Shown here: positions 1 through 10,245 of the stretch, piece after piece
Layout of the letters: each line of letters begins with the position of its first letter
Position numbering within the stretch: position 1 is the first letter of the stretch
DNA from: Elephas maximus indicus
Lineage: Eukaryota; Chordata; Mammalia; Proboscidea; Elephantidae
Direction of reading: 5' to 3'
Assembly: GCF_024166365.1 (NCBI RefSeq)
Contig: NC_064824.1
Span: forward strand, 41,330,608 to 41,394,607
Length of the DNA: 64,000 nucleotides
The notes under the pieces: model-generated
Database searches by the model: none
What the model saw: the letters and a program-made list of their open reading frames with translations, nothing else
What the model was told of the DNA's origin: nothing
Position numbers and translations under genes: made by a program

Positions 1-1589
1 TGTATATTTTTAATGTTTTTTTTTTTTTTTTTAACATCCATTTTCTTGTAGCATCTTTGGCGTTACCAGGAGGTAAGTATAAACCTGTGGGTCGTCTGCT
101 AATCAGCTGCCAGTAATGGCAGTCTATGGAGTTCCCTAGCTATACCTCATTTAAGAAATGGGTGATGAGGCATCATAAATCTTCATCCTTATAGAAAACG
201 TATAGCATCCACTTTATTTCCTTCACTAGCCCTTTTCTATGTGGTGCCTTAGCCAGTAAGTTTTGTCTTCTGTTTTTCTCTAATTTTAAAATTGGTTTCC
301 TGATTCTAGGAACATTATTTACTTATTTATTTTAAAGAAAGAAGTGAACAAATTCTATGTCTCCTTTGGATAGAAAGAAGACAAATAATCTTACTAATTA
401 GCCATGCCTATAGTACCAAAGTAGAGACATTTATTCTCTCAAGTCAGGCCAAAAATAATTTTGTTTAAGGTATATAGGTAATTGAGGAAGTCACATTTTC
501 CATCCACCCACCATTTATCTGGATAATGACCTTATTTTCCCACTCACCATCACCCTGTCCTTCTAATTTTGCTTTATAAACAACCTGCCCTTACCTTTTG
601 TGGTGCTTATTATTTCTTTAACTAGTTACCCTTCAAAGGTTTAAAACAAACAAACAAGAGAAATTATACAACTCATATCACTTAAAAGATAAAGCTATTA
701 AAAGATAGCAATACACTATTTGGAACAATGCAATTGAAAACACTAAAAAGATAACAGGTTTATAGAAAATTGGCATATGTTAGTGATTATGCAATAATTC
801 ATTTCCCACAGATTTCTTTTTATAGGAAACTTTGGAAAATCCCAAAAGAACTGACCCAGTCATTTAAACCACAACAGGTTTCTTTCAACATCAAAACCAT
901 GGGTTGGAGTGGGCGAGGAATAGTTTTGCATTTTTTTAAAGGCATGGACAGCCTGATTCTGACTGTGCAAAGCTGTGGCTTCCCCTCCTATGGACACCCT
1001 CTGAATGGTAGATCTGACTTCCTCCTCAAACCAAGGCATCCTGAAAACATCCAAGCAGAGGAAACATTTTTTCCCCATGACATGGGAAAGAGCCACTGAG
1101 ATCCAAATGCAAACGGACATTTCATGTGAGTGAGTGCTTCTACCCCAGCTTGGCTTCTTGCCTAATTCAACAGGCACTTAGGTGGCTGAAGAGGGAAATT
1201 TTTGTTAAAGTGAATCCAGCCCTGAGTTGGACACAGAGCCTTTTGACTGGCAGCCGAGTTCCTTGTGCTAGCTGGCAACATTAGCAATTTTTTTTTTTAA
1301 GTTGTTGTTGTGGGTTTTGAAAATACCTCATTTCCTGGCAACAGTTTTCTTTCTCTAGTAGATAAAGGGAAAGATGTCTTCCATCTACACCATACAACAC
1401 TTCTATCATCTTAGAAACTATTTTATCAACCAGGCAGGATCCCCTATAGACTCATTCTCGCTCTCCATGGCCTCTTGACAGCTGGCTTATTACCAAATGG
1501 TCTCAGAAAAGTCCTCCCTTCCTGATTGTGTATGTCAGTGGGAGTCTGTTTGCTGTCATCAGAAGGTTCATCTTACATGTATGACCATG

Positions 1590-1591
<2 letters not shown>
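1..1591. other. Unassigned A/T-rich DNA
   Basis: I recognise no gene or repeat family here. It opens with a T17 run at 16-32. Two open frames of about 105-110 codons overlap on opposite strands between 770 and 1177, with no recognisable motif, so I treat them as chance. Confidence 0.5.

Positions 1592-1633
<42 letters not shown>
1592..1633. repeat. (GT)21 microsatellite
   Basis: An uninterrupted GT dinucleotide run of 42 bases, followed by a short purine-rich stretch. It is long and pure enough to be polymorphic. The two short frames crossing it are products of the repeat. Confidence 0.97.
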
Positions 1634-1637
<4 letters not shown>

Positions 1638-1904
1638 GGGGGAAGGGGGAAGGAATGGGCAAAGTGCCTAGCTTTAAGCTTTCAAGCATACTGAAAGACT
1701 CTGATTGAGAAAATTAGAGATTGCAGTGGCACTCTTTCCCCTCTGCTTCCTAGGAAGCAACACAAAATCTCTGATGGGTCACCTACCGTATTGATGCAAT
1801 GCACATCACTGTGTTAATCAGAAACAGACAATCTTTGACTGTGGTGGTGGAGTGAATTGACACAAAGTTTCCAGATGGCAGTGTCATGCTACAAATCAAG
1901 AGCC

Positions 1905-2330
1905 TTAAAAATTGCATATCCCTGCTTAGGAATTGATATTAAGGAAATGTTCAGCACTGTACACAAAGATTTATTTGCAAGGATTTTCATTGGAAGAGAA
2001 AATGTAGAAACAACTTAAATGTCCAACATTGTGGGAATGATTCATCATTTATTATATAATCAGTGGTTATGTTCACCTAATGGAATATTACGTAGCTGTG
2101 TTTTTAAAGACTGTCCAATGATATCAGGTAAGGTTTTTGATATAATATGGAGTGGAAAGAAAAGATAAATAAGAAACTGGTACACTCCAATAACAACTTT
2201 GTATAAATATGCGTGCATAATTGCATGGAATAAAGGACTAACGGGAAAAATACCAAAATTTTAGTACTGGTCATCTCTATGCTTTGGCATTCCAGATGGA
2301 ATGGGAAGATGGATAGACAGATAATTATAC
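1905..2330 (+). mobile_element. Old L1 3'-end fragment (L1M-like)
   Basis: The stretch about 2009-2100 (ACAACTTAAATGTCCAACAT, then AATGGAATATTACGTAGCTG) follows the familiar order of an old mammalian L1 3' end, in sense orientation. It is highly diverged with ragged borders. The subfamily cannot be fixed by eye. Confidence 0.45.
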
Positions 2331-2433
2331 AGAGATAGAACTTTTTGTAAGGAGGAAAGATGCATTTTATTAGACATAAAAAGGAAAACATTTACCCTGC
2401 CTGTAAATATTATAAATTATAAACACATTCATA

Positions 2434-2638
2434 ACTAAACCAAACCTACTGCCATTGAGTCAATTTAGACTCATAGGGACTCTATAGGACAGAGCAGAAC
2501 TGCCCCATAGGGTTGCTAAGGCAGTAAATCTTTGGAAAAGCAGAGTGCCACATCTTTCTCCTGCAGAGTGGGCTGGTGAGTTTGAATCGCTAACCTTTCA
2601 GTTAGCCAAACACTTAATCGCTGTGCCACTAGGGCTCC
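2434..2638 (-). mobile_element. AfroSINE, long variant, minus strand
   Basis: Read on the minus strand it has the tRNA-like head, then the body ending in the GACTC-containing tail shared with RTE. Between the two lies an extra ~40 bp block (GGCAGTAAATCTTTGGAAAA on the plus strand at 2520) that the common short form lacks. The same block occurs at 49115-49313, so this is a separate, probably older, subfamily. Confidence 0.9.
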
Positions 2639-2754
2639 TGAATATATTCACAGTTAATGCATATTTAAGAAATAGTAATTTTTGTTTCATAGGTCTAACT
2701 GCCACAAAATAGAAATAACTTAAAACAAGGTAAGACATTCTAGAGAGGGCAATG

Positions 2755-2875
2755 GGCCCATTCCATCCTCTACTTTCACAGGTGAGAAATGAGAGGCACA
2801 GAGAGGTGACTTTCCTTTTATTGGGGGTTACGGTCAGTTTAAGATAAAACCAGACCAATTCCCAGCTCAAAGTTC
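2755..2875 (-). mobile_element. MIR fragment, minus strand
   Basis: The core TTTCACAGGTGAGAAATGAG followed by GGCACAGAGAGGTGACTT is the MIR core in reverse orientation. It is old and diverged. Confidence 0.55.
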
Positions 2876-3167
2876 ACTGTACACAACATACTGCATTTTG
2901 GTGTTATTGTTGGTTTTGATCTTTTGTTTACACTTGAGTCATTAATTTTGATTTGAGTTTGGATCATTGTGATGGCATGTTTACCTCAAAATGGTCAACT
3001 GTCTCTTGATCTTGTGGGTGGTTTAATATTCTGAATTAAAAAAGGCTATCACAACATCAACAACAGCCTATACCTTGTGCAGAAAATGTGTGACAAGTGT
3101 GGTATGTGGGAACAATTTCTGTCTTTGAATCTTTCCCTATTAAGGCATCTGACTTTTAAGACAGATG

Positions 3168-5011
3168 ATTTTTAAAAAAATTTTTATTGTACTTTAGGTG
3201 GAAGTTTACATAGCAAATTAGTTTCTCATTAAACAATTGATCACAAATTGTTTTGTGACATCAGTTGCCATACTCGCAATGTGTCAGCACTCTCTCCTTT
3301 TCCAGCCCGGGTTCCCTGTTTCCATTTGTCCAGGTTTCCTGTCCTTTCCTGCCTTCTCATATTTGCTTTGGAGCTGGTGTGCCCATTAAGTATCATCTAC
3401 ATGATTGAACTAAGAATCACGTTCCTCACATATGTTATTGTTTGCTCTATAGCCCTGTCTGATCTTTGGCTGAAGGATAAACCTCAAGAGTGACTTCAGT
3501 ACTGAGTTAAAAGGGTGCCTAGGGGCCATACTCTTGTGGTTTCTCCAATGTCTCTCAGACCAGCAAGTCTGATCTTTTTTTGGGATTTTGAATTTTGTTC
3601 TACATTTTTCTCCTGCTCTATCTGTGATCCCTGTATTGTGATCCCTGTTAGAGCAGTCTGTAGAGGTAGCATAGTAGCATCTAGTTGTTATGGACTCAGT
3701 CTGGTACAGGCTGTGATAATTGAGGTCAATTCATCCTTTGGACTAATCTTTCCCCTGTGTCTTTGGTTTTCTTCATTCTCCTTTCCTCCACATGGGGTGG
3801 GACCAGAAGATGTATATTAGACGGCTGCCCACAAGCTTTTCATCAAAGTAGGATGCAGAACATTTTCATTATAAGCTATGCTTTGCCATTTGAGTTAGAT
3901 GTACCCCAAGACCATGGTCCCTAATCCTCAGCCCAATAACTTGGTTCTTCAGGGAGTTTGGCTGTGTCTGTGAAGCTTCTGTGACTTCGCCTTGGTCAAG
4001 TTATGCTGACTTCTCCAGCATAGTGTACTGTCTTACCCTTCACCAAAGTTACCACTATCTACTATCTAGTTAGTGTTTTTCCCTGCCCACCCCTCTCCTC
4101 CCTGGTAACCATCAAAGGATGTTTCTTTTTGCGCATAAACCTTTTCTTGAGTTTTTTTTCATAGTGGAATCATAAAGTATTTGTCCTTTTGTAATTGACT
4201 GATTTCACTTAGCACAATGCCCTCCAGATTCATCCATGTCGTGAGATGTTTCCACAGATTCATCACTGTTCTTTGTCGTTGCGTAGTATTCAGCACCTAG
4301 GCTGTTTCCATCTTTTGGCTATTGTGAATAATGCTGTGGTGAACATGGGTGTGCACATGTCTATTTTAGTAACAGCTCTTGTTTCTCTAGGATGCGTTCC
4401 TAGGAGTGGGATAGCTGGATCCTATGGTATTTTTATTTCTAGTTTTTTAAAGGAAGTATCGTGTCATTTTCTAAAATGGTTGTACCATTTCTCATTCCCA
4501 CCAGCTGTGCATAAGAGTTCTAATCTTCCCACAACCTATCCAACATTTGTTATTTTCTTTATTTTATTTTATTTTTCTTTTTTGATTAGTGCCAGTAATG
4601 TTGGGGTGAGGTGGTATCATATTGTGGTTTTGATTTACATTCCTCTGAGGGCTAGTGATTGTGAGCATTTCCTCATACGTCTGTTAGCCACTTGAATGTC
4701 TTCTTTGGTGAAGTGTCTGCTCATATCCTTTGCCCGTTTTTTAATTGGCTTATTTGTATTTTTATTGTAGAGGAGTTGAATTTTCCTATAGATTTTAGAG
4801 ATTAGATCTTCTTTGGATATTTCATAGCCAATCTTTTTTTCTCAGTCCGTAGGTTCTCTTTTTACTCCTTTGGTAAAATCTTTTGATGAGCATAAGAGTT
4901 TAATTTTTAGAAGATTCCAGTTATCTAGCTTATTTTCTGGTGTTTGTGTATAGTTATGGTTTGTATCTTTTTTTGTGCCGTATATTAGAGCCTCTAGCAT
5001 TGATCCCTCCC
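3168..5011 (-). mobile_element. L1, minus strand: 3' UTR and ORF2 C-terminus
   Basis: Read on the minus strand the element ends at ~3168 in an A-rich tail preceded by AAAGTACAATAAAAATTTTT. The 3' UTR occupies about 3180-4130, then the C-terminal part of ORF2. In 4560-4760 the minus strand encodes a diverged version of the L1 C-terminal region ([12 protein letters not shown], then SLALRG), with stops and frameshifts. The 3' UTR ending matches the sense-strand L1 at 13076-13573, so both belong to related L1 families. The element is interrupted at 5012 by an RTE and resumes at 8217. The 149-codon plus-strand frame at 4246 is only antisense to it. Confidence 0.85.
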
Positions 5012-5211
5012 ATGTGTCTGTCAGTTTGTTGTACTGTAAGAGTTTGTGTGTTGCTGTGATTCTGGAAGCTATGCCATTGGTATTCAAATACCAGCAGGGT
5101 CATCCATGATGGACAGATTTCAGCTGAACTTCCAGACTAAGACAGACTAGGAAGAGGGACCCGGCACTCTACTTCTGAAAGATTTAACCCGTGAAAACCT
5201 TATGAATATCA

Positions 5212-6600
5212 GTGGAAGATTGTTTGACATACTGTCCGAATATAAGCCCCACATGTTGGAAGGCACTCAAAATACCACTGCAGAAGATTTGTCTCCTCAA
5301 AGTAGAGTCCACGGTCCACCTTAATGATGTGCATGGAGTCAAGCTTTCAGGACCTTCATTTACTGATGTGGCACAACTCAAAGTGAGAAGAAACAGCTGC
5401 AAACATCCATTAATAATCAGAATCTGGAACGTACGAAGTATGAATCTAGGAAATTTTGAAGTTGTTAAAAATGAAATGGAACACATAAACATTGATATCC
5501 TAGGCATTAGTGGACTGAAATGGACTGATATTGGCCATTTTGAATTAGACAATCCTATGGTCTACTACGCCGGGAATGATAAATTGAAGAGGAATCTCAA
5601 TGCATTCATCATCAAAAAGAACCTTTCAAGATCTATCCTGAAATACAAAGCTGTCAAGGAAGGCCAGTTAATACGACTATTATTCAAATTTACCTATCAC
5701 CCACTAAGGTCAAAGATGAAGAAATTGAAGATTTTTGCCAACTTCTGCAGTCTGAAATTGGTTGAACATGCAATCAAGATGCATTGATAGTTACTGGTGA
5801 TTGGAATACAAAAATTGGAAACAAAGAAGAAGGCTCGATAGTTGGAAAATATGGCTTTGGTGATAGAAATGATGCCAGAGATCTCTTGATAGAATTTTGC
5901 AAGACCAACAACTTCTTCATTGCAAATACCTTTTTCACCAACATAAATGGTGACTATTTTTTTTTTATACATGTGGACCTCACCAGATGGAATACACAGG
6001 AATCAAATCGGTTACCTCTGTGGGAAGAGACTATGGAAAAGTTCAATATCATCAGTCAGAACAAAGCCAGGGGCTGACTGCAGAACAGACCAGCAATTGT
6101 TCATATACAAGTTCAAGTTGAAACTGAAGAACATTAGAACAGGTCCACGAAAACCAAAGTACAACCATCAGTATATCCCGCCTGAATTTAGAGACCATCT
6201 GAAGAATGGATTTGATGTGATGAATGCTAATGACCGAAGACTAGATGAGTTGTGGAATGACATCAAGGGCATCATACATGAAGAAAGCAAAAGGTCATTA
6301 AATAGACAGGAAAGAAACAAAAGGATCAAAATGGGTGTCAGAAGAGACTCTGAAACTTGCTCTTGGATGTCGAGTAGCTAAACAAAAGGAAGAAATGAGG
6401 GAGTAAAAGAATTGAACAGAAGATTTCAAAGGGCAGCTCTAGAAGACAAAGTCAAGTATTATAATGACATGTGCAAAGACCTGGTAATGGAAAACCAAAA
6501 GGGAAGAACACGCTCTGCATTTCTTAAGCTGAAAGAACAAGGAAAAATCCAAGCCTCGAATTGTGATATTGAAAAATTCTACAGGGAAAATATTAAATGA
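5212..6600 (+). pseudogene. RTE ORF, endonuclease part (decayed)
   Basis: Decayed apurinic-type endonuclease of the RTE, which in living copies nicks target DNA for target-primed reverse transcription. Visible motifs: WNVRSM (about 5425), ILGISGLKW (about 5500), GDWNTKIGN (about 5797) and the C-terminal block near 6080 reading DCRTDQQL. The first acidic motif reads GISELKW in the copies at 26411 and 52435, so this copy has lost the catalytic Glu (E to G). The final motif reads TDHQ at 27020 but TDQQ here, so the His is lost as well. The reading frame shifts between 5770 and 5784 and again at a T-run at 5957-5966. About 24 bases are missing after KYKAV compared with the 52.3 kb copy. Not functional. 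Confidence 0.85.
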
Positions 6601-7981
6601 GGCAGGTAGCATCAAAAGGAGATGGAAAGAATACACACAGTCACTATACCAAGAAGAAATGGTTGACATTCAACAGTTTCAGGAGGTACCATATGAACAG
6701 GAACGAATGGTACTGAAGGAAGAAGTCCAAGCTGCACTGAAGGCATTGGAAAAAAACAAGGCTTCAGAAATTGAAGGACTACCAATTGATATGTTTCAAC
6801 AAATGCAGGCAGCTCTGGAAGTACTCACTGGTCTATGCCAAGAAATCTGGAATACAGCTACCTGGCCAACTGACTGGAAGAGAACTGTATGCCTATCCCC
6901 AAGAAAGGTGATACCACTGAATGCGGAAATTATTGAACAGCATCATTAATATTACATGCAAGTAAAATTTTTCTGAAGATCATTCAAAAGGTACTAAAGC
7001 AGTATGCCAACAGGGAACTGCCAGAAATTCAAGCCAGATTTGGAGAGGATGTGGAATGAGGAATATCATTGATGACGGTCCTGTGAAAGCAGAGAATACC
7101 AGAAAGAAGTCTACCTGTCTTTTACCAACTATGCAAAGGCATTCAACTGTGTGGATCATAACAAATTATGAATCACATTGCGAAGAATGGGAATTCCAGA
7201 ATATTTAATTGTGCTCATATGGAACCTATACATAGATCAAGAGACAGTCATTCAAACAGAACAAGGGGATACTGCATGGTTTAAAGTCAGGAAAGTTGTG
7301 CATCAGGGTTTTATCATTTCGCCATACCTATTTGCTTTGTATGCTGAACAAATAATCCAAGAAGCTGGACTATATAAAGAATAACGAGGCATCAAGATTG
7401 GAGGAAGACTCATTAACAACCTGCAATATGCTGATGATACAACATTGCTTGCTTAAAGTGAAGAGGACTTGAAGCACTTACTGATGAAGATCAAACACCA
7501 CAGCCTTCAGTATAGATTTCACTTCAACGTAAAGGAGACAAAAATCCTCACAACTGGACCAATAAGCAACATCATCATAAATGGAGAAAACTTTAAAGTT
7601 GTCTAGGATCTCATTTTACTTGGATCCACAATCAACATGCATGGAAGCAGCAGTTGAAGAATCAAAAGACCCACTGCTTTGGGTAAATTTGCTGCAAAAG
7701 GCTTCCGTGAAGTGTTGAAAAGCAAAGATGTCACCTTGAAGACTAAGGTGCACATGACCCAAGCTGTGATGTTTTCAATGGCATCATATTCACGCAAAAG
7801 CTGGACGATGAGTAAGGAAGACCAAAGAAGAATTGATGCCTTTGAATCATGGTGTAGGCGAAGAATACTGAACACATATACCATGATTTGCCAAAAGAAT
7901 GAACATATCTGCCTTGGAAGAAATACAACCAGAATGCTCCTTAGAAGTAAGGACTGCAAGACTACGTCTCATATACTTTAG
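6563..7981 (+). pseudogene. RTE ORF, reverse transcriptase and C-terminus (decayed)
   Basis: Continuation of the RTE polyprotein. In order: the NYAKAFNCVDH palm motif (about 7125), HQGFIISPYLFALYAE (about 7302), the catalytic YADD in LQYADDTTLLA (about 7426), KTKILTTGP-like segment (7535, here ETKILTTGP) and the C-terminal region with FESWCRRRILN near 7843. Stops fall at 7384, 7456 and 7605, and several single-base shifts break the frame, although YADD itself is intact. The C-terminal region continues to about 8195 with more stops. Confidence 0.87.
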
Positions 7982-8216
7982 ACATGCTATCAGGAGGGTT
8001 CGGTCCCTGGAGAAGGACATCATGCTTGGTAAAGTATGGGGTCAGTGAAAAAGAGGAAGACCCTCAATCAGATGGATTGATACAGTGGCCCTAACAATGG
8101 GCTCAAGTGTAACAACTATTGTGAGGGTGGCACAGGACTGGGCATTGTTTCATTTTGTTGTACGTAAGGTTGCTATGAGTTGTACTGTACCTAATGACAA
8201 CAACAACAACAAACAC

Positions 8217-8788
8217 TGCTCCTATTTTTTCATGCATGACCTTTATAGTTTTTGTTTTCTATTTAGGTCTTTGATCCATTTTGAGTTAATTTTTGTATAT
8301 GGTGTGAAGCATGGGTCCTCTTTCATTTTTTTTTTTTACAGGTGGACATCCATTTTTGCCAGCACCATTTTTAAAAAGTCTGTGTTTTCCCCATTTAGTG
8401 GACTTTGGGCCTTTGTCAAAGATCATGTGGCCATAGGTAGATGGATTTACATCTGGGTTCTTGATTCTGTTCAAATGGTCAGTGTGCCTGTTGCTGTAAC
8501 AGGACCAGGCTGTTTGGACTACTGGAATTCTATAGTAGGTTCTGAGGTCAGATAGTGCGAGGCCTCCTACTTTATTCTTCTTTAGTAATGCTTTACTGAT
8601 CCGGAGCCTCTTGCTTTCCACATAAAGTTAATGATTAGTTTTTCTATCTCATTGAAGAATGCTGTTTTTATTTGGATTGGGAGTGCATTGTATTTGTAGA
8701 TTGCTTTAGGGTAAAATTGACATTTTCACAATGTTGAGTCTACCTATCCATAAACATGGTATGTTTTTCCATTTATGTAGATCTCTTT
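8217..8788 (-). mobile_element. L1 ORF2 continuation, minus strand
   Basis: L1 resumes after the RTE. On the minus strand this is ORF2 between the RT domain and the C-terminus; the frame at 8286-8621 (SKRLRISKALLKKNKVGGLALSDLRTYYR split by my reading into short blocks: LLKKNKVGGLALSDLRTYYR) fits the conserved L1 GGLALPDL-type block. Position 8777-8788 (GTAGATCTCTTT) is the left target duplication of the SINE that follows. Confidence 0.83.
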
Positions 8789-8956
8789 GGAAACCCTAGT
8801 GGCTCAGTGGTTAAGAGCTACAGCCGTTAACCAAAAGATTGGCAGTTTGAAGCCAACAGGCACTCCTTGGAAATCCTATAGGGCAATTCTACTCTGCCCT
8901 ATAGGGTCACTATGAGTTGGAATCAAATTGAAGGTAATGGGTTGGGTTTTTGGGTT
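8789..8956 (+). mobile_element. AfroSINE in L1, plus strand
   Basis: tRNA-derived head (AACCCTAGTGGCTCAGTGG), body, then the tail CTATGAGTTGGAATCAAATT and a G/T-rich end. It is flanked by 12-bp duplications, GTAGATCTCTTT at 8777-8788 and GTAGGCCTCTTT at 8957-8968 (two mismatches), which fixes the borders. Confidence 0.93.
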
Positions 8957-9280
8957 GTAGGCCTCTTTTGTTTTCTTGCAGCAGTGTTTTGTAGTTTTCT
9001 CTGCATAGGCATTTTATGTTCTTGATTAGATTTATTCCTAAGTATTTTATTTTTTTAGGGGCTATTATTATAAATGGTATTGCTTTCCTGATTTCCCTTT
9101 TGTGGTTCTGTTTATTGGTGTGTAGCAATCCAAGTAATTTTTGCATGTTTATTTTGTACCCTGCTGCTCTGCTGAATTTTTCTGTTAGTGCCAGTATTTT
9201 TCTTGTGGAGTCTTTAAGGTTCTCTCTATATAGTGTCATATCATCTGCAAATAGAAATAGTTTACTTCTTCCTTACCAAT
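8957..9280 (-). pseudogene. L1 ORF2 reverse transcriptase core, minus strand
   Basis: On the minus strand the frame reaches the L1 RT catalytic box: LFLFADDMTLYRENL at about 9225-9265, followed downstream by SRAAGYKINMQK and IKYLGINL, the usual L1 order. FADD is intact. The RT part upstream of FADD is cut by the RTE at 9281 and I could not find it again on the far side, so this L1 is either internally deleted or two L1 pieces are juxtaposed. Confidence 0.85.
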
Positions 9281-10245
9281 TTGTTGTTGTTGTTAGGTGC
9301 CATCGAATTGGGTACAACTTGTAGTGACCCTATGCACTACAGAACGAAACAATGTCCAGTCCTGTGCCACCCTCACAATAGTTGTTATGCTTGAGTCCAT
9401 TGTTGCGGCCACTGTGTAAATCAAACTCATTGAGGGTTTTCCTCTTTTCCGCTGACCCTCTACTTTACCAAGCATAATGTTCTTCTCCAGGGACTGAACC
9501 CTCTTGATAGCATGACTAAAGTGTGTGAGACGTGATCTTGCAGGCATTACTTCTAAGGCACATTCTGGTTGTACTTCTTCTAAGAAGAACCAAACCAACC
9601 CATTGCCATTGACTTGATTCTGACTCATAGTAACCCTATAGGGTGTAGAACTGCCCCACAGAGTTTCCACGGAGCACCTGATGGATTCAAACTGCTGACC
9701 TCTTGGTTAGCAGCTGTAGCGCTTAACCACCATGCCACCAGGGTTTCCAAAGATGCCTACGTAAATGGAAAAACATACCAAGACAGATTTATTCATTCTT
9801 TTGGCAATCCATGGTATATGTGTTCAGTATTCTTCACCAACACCACAATTCAAAGGCATCAGCTCTTTGGTCTTCCTTGTTCATCGTCCAGCTTTTGCAT
9901 GAATATAATGCCATTGAAAACATCATGGCTTGGGTCATGTGCACCTTAGTCTTCAAAGTGACATCTTTGCTTTTCAACACTTCAAGGAGGCCTTTTGCAG
10001 CAAATTTACCCAAAGCAATGGGTCTTTTGATTCTTCAACTGCTGCTTCCATGCATGTTGATTGTGGATCCAAGTAAAAAGAGATCCTTGACGATAATGTT
10101 TTCTCCATTTATGATGATGTTGCTTATTGGTCCAGTTGTGAGGATTTTTGTTTCCTTTATGTTGAGGTGTAATTCATACTGAAGGCTGTGGTGTTTGATC
10201 TTCATCAGTAAGTGCTTCAAGTCCCCTTCATTTTCAGCAAGTAGT
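9281..10245 (-). mobile_element. RTE LINE, 5'-truncated, minus strand
   Basis: Starts on the plus strand with the reversed (AAC)n tail (TTGTTGTTGTTAGG), then the complement of the RTE C-terminus and RT thumb, up to just downstream of the YADD box, where homology stops at ~10245 (TTTTCAGCAAG). The C-terminal part is well preserved: the minus-strand frame runs from the SINE to SCTQFDGT and the natural stop at 9293. An AfroSINE sits inside at 9588-9748. Confidence 0.9.
9588..9748 (-). mobile_element. AfroSINE nested in RTE, minus strand
   Basis: Full SINE body in the same orientation as its RTE host. Upstream of the SINE head (plus-strand 9749-9780) lie 31-32 bp that are not RTE but match the L1 flank 8758-8788 of the other SINE in inverted orientation. 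Only AAG is repeated at the two outer edges (9582-9584 and 9780-9782 region), so the usual target duplication is missing. Confidence 0.9.

Larger units (their letters stand above)
5012..8216 (+). mobile_element. RTE-clade LINE, near full length, inserted in L1
   Basis: A BovB-like RTE LINE of about 3.2 kb. It starts with a 5' leader (GTCAGTTTGTTGTACTGT at 5021) that recurs at 25950, 52900 (inverted) and 61893, so 5012 is close to the true 5' end. Then come an AP-type endonuclease, a reverse transcriptase and the C-terminal domain, and it ends in (AAC)n at ~8200-8216. The L1 sequence on both sides is continuous in content, which shows that this is the younger insertion. Frameshifts and stops make it non-autonomous. 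I did not find a clean target duplication. Confidence 0.93.

Noticed and set aside
770..1177. Two overlapping open frames of 105-110 codons on opposite strands
   Set aside because: No motif, no codon signal visible, no start or splice context. They mirror each other over the same bases, as chance frames do.
1497..1708. Frames rich in Cys-Val repeats
   Set aside because: They are the (GT)n microsatellite read in frame.
4246..4695. 149-codon plus-strand frame, the second longest in the window
   Set aside because: It is antisense to L1 ORF2 C-terminal sequence and has no independent support.
8195..8216. (AAC)n runs considered as independent microsatellites (also 17365, 54560)
   Set aside because: They sit exactly at RTE 3' ends after the stop codon, so they are the element tails.
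9293..9670. 125-codon minus-strand frame joining SINE sequence to the RTE C-terminus
   Set aside because: It opens at GTG inside a nested SINE and has no promoter or ATG. It is a readthrough of two repeats, although it reaches the natural RTE stop.
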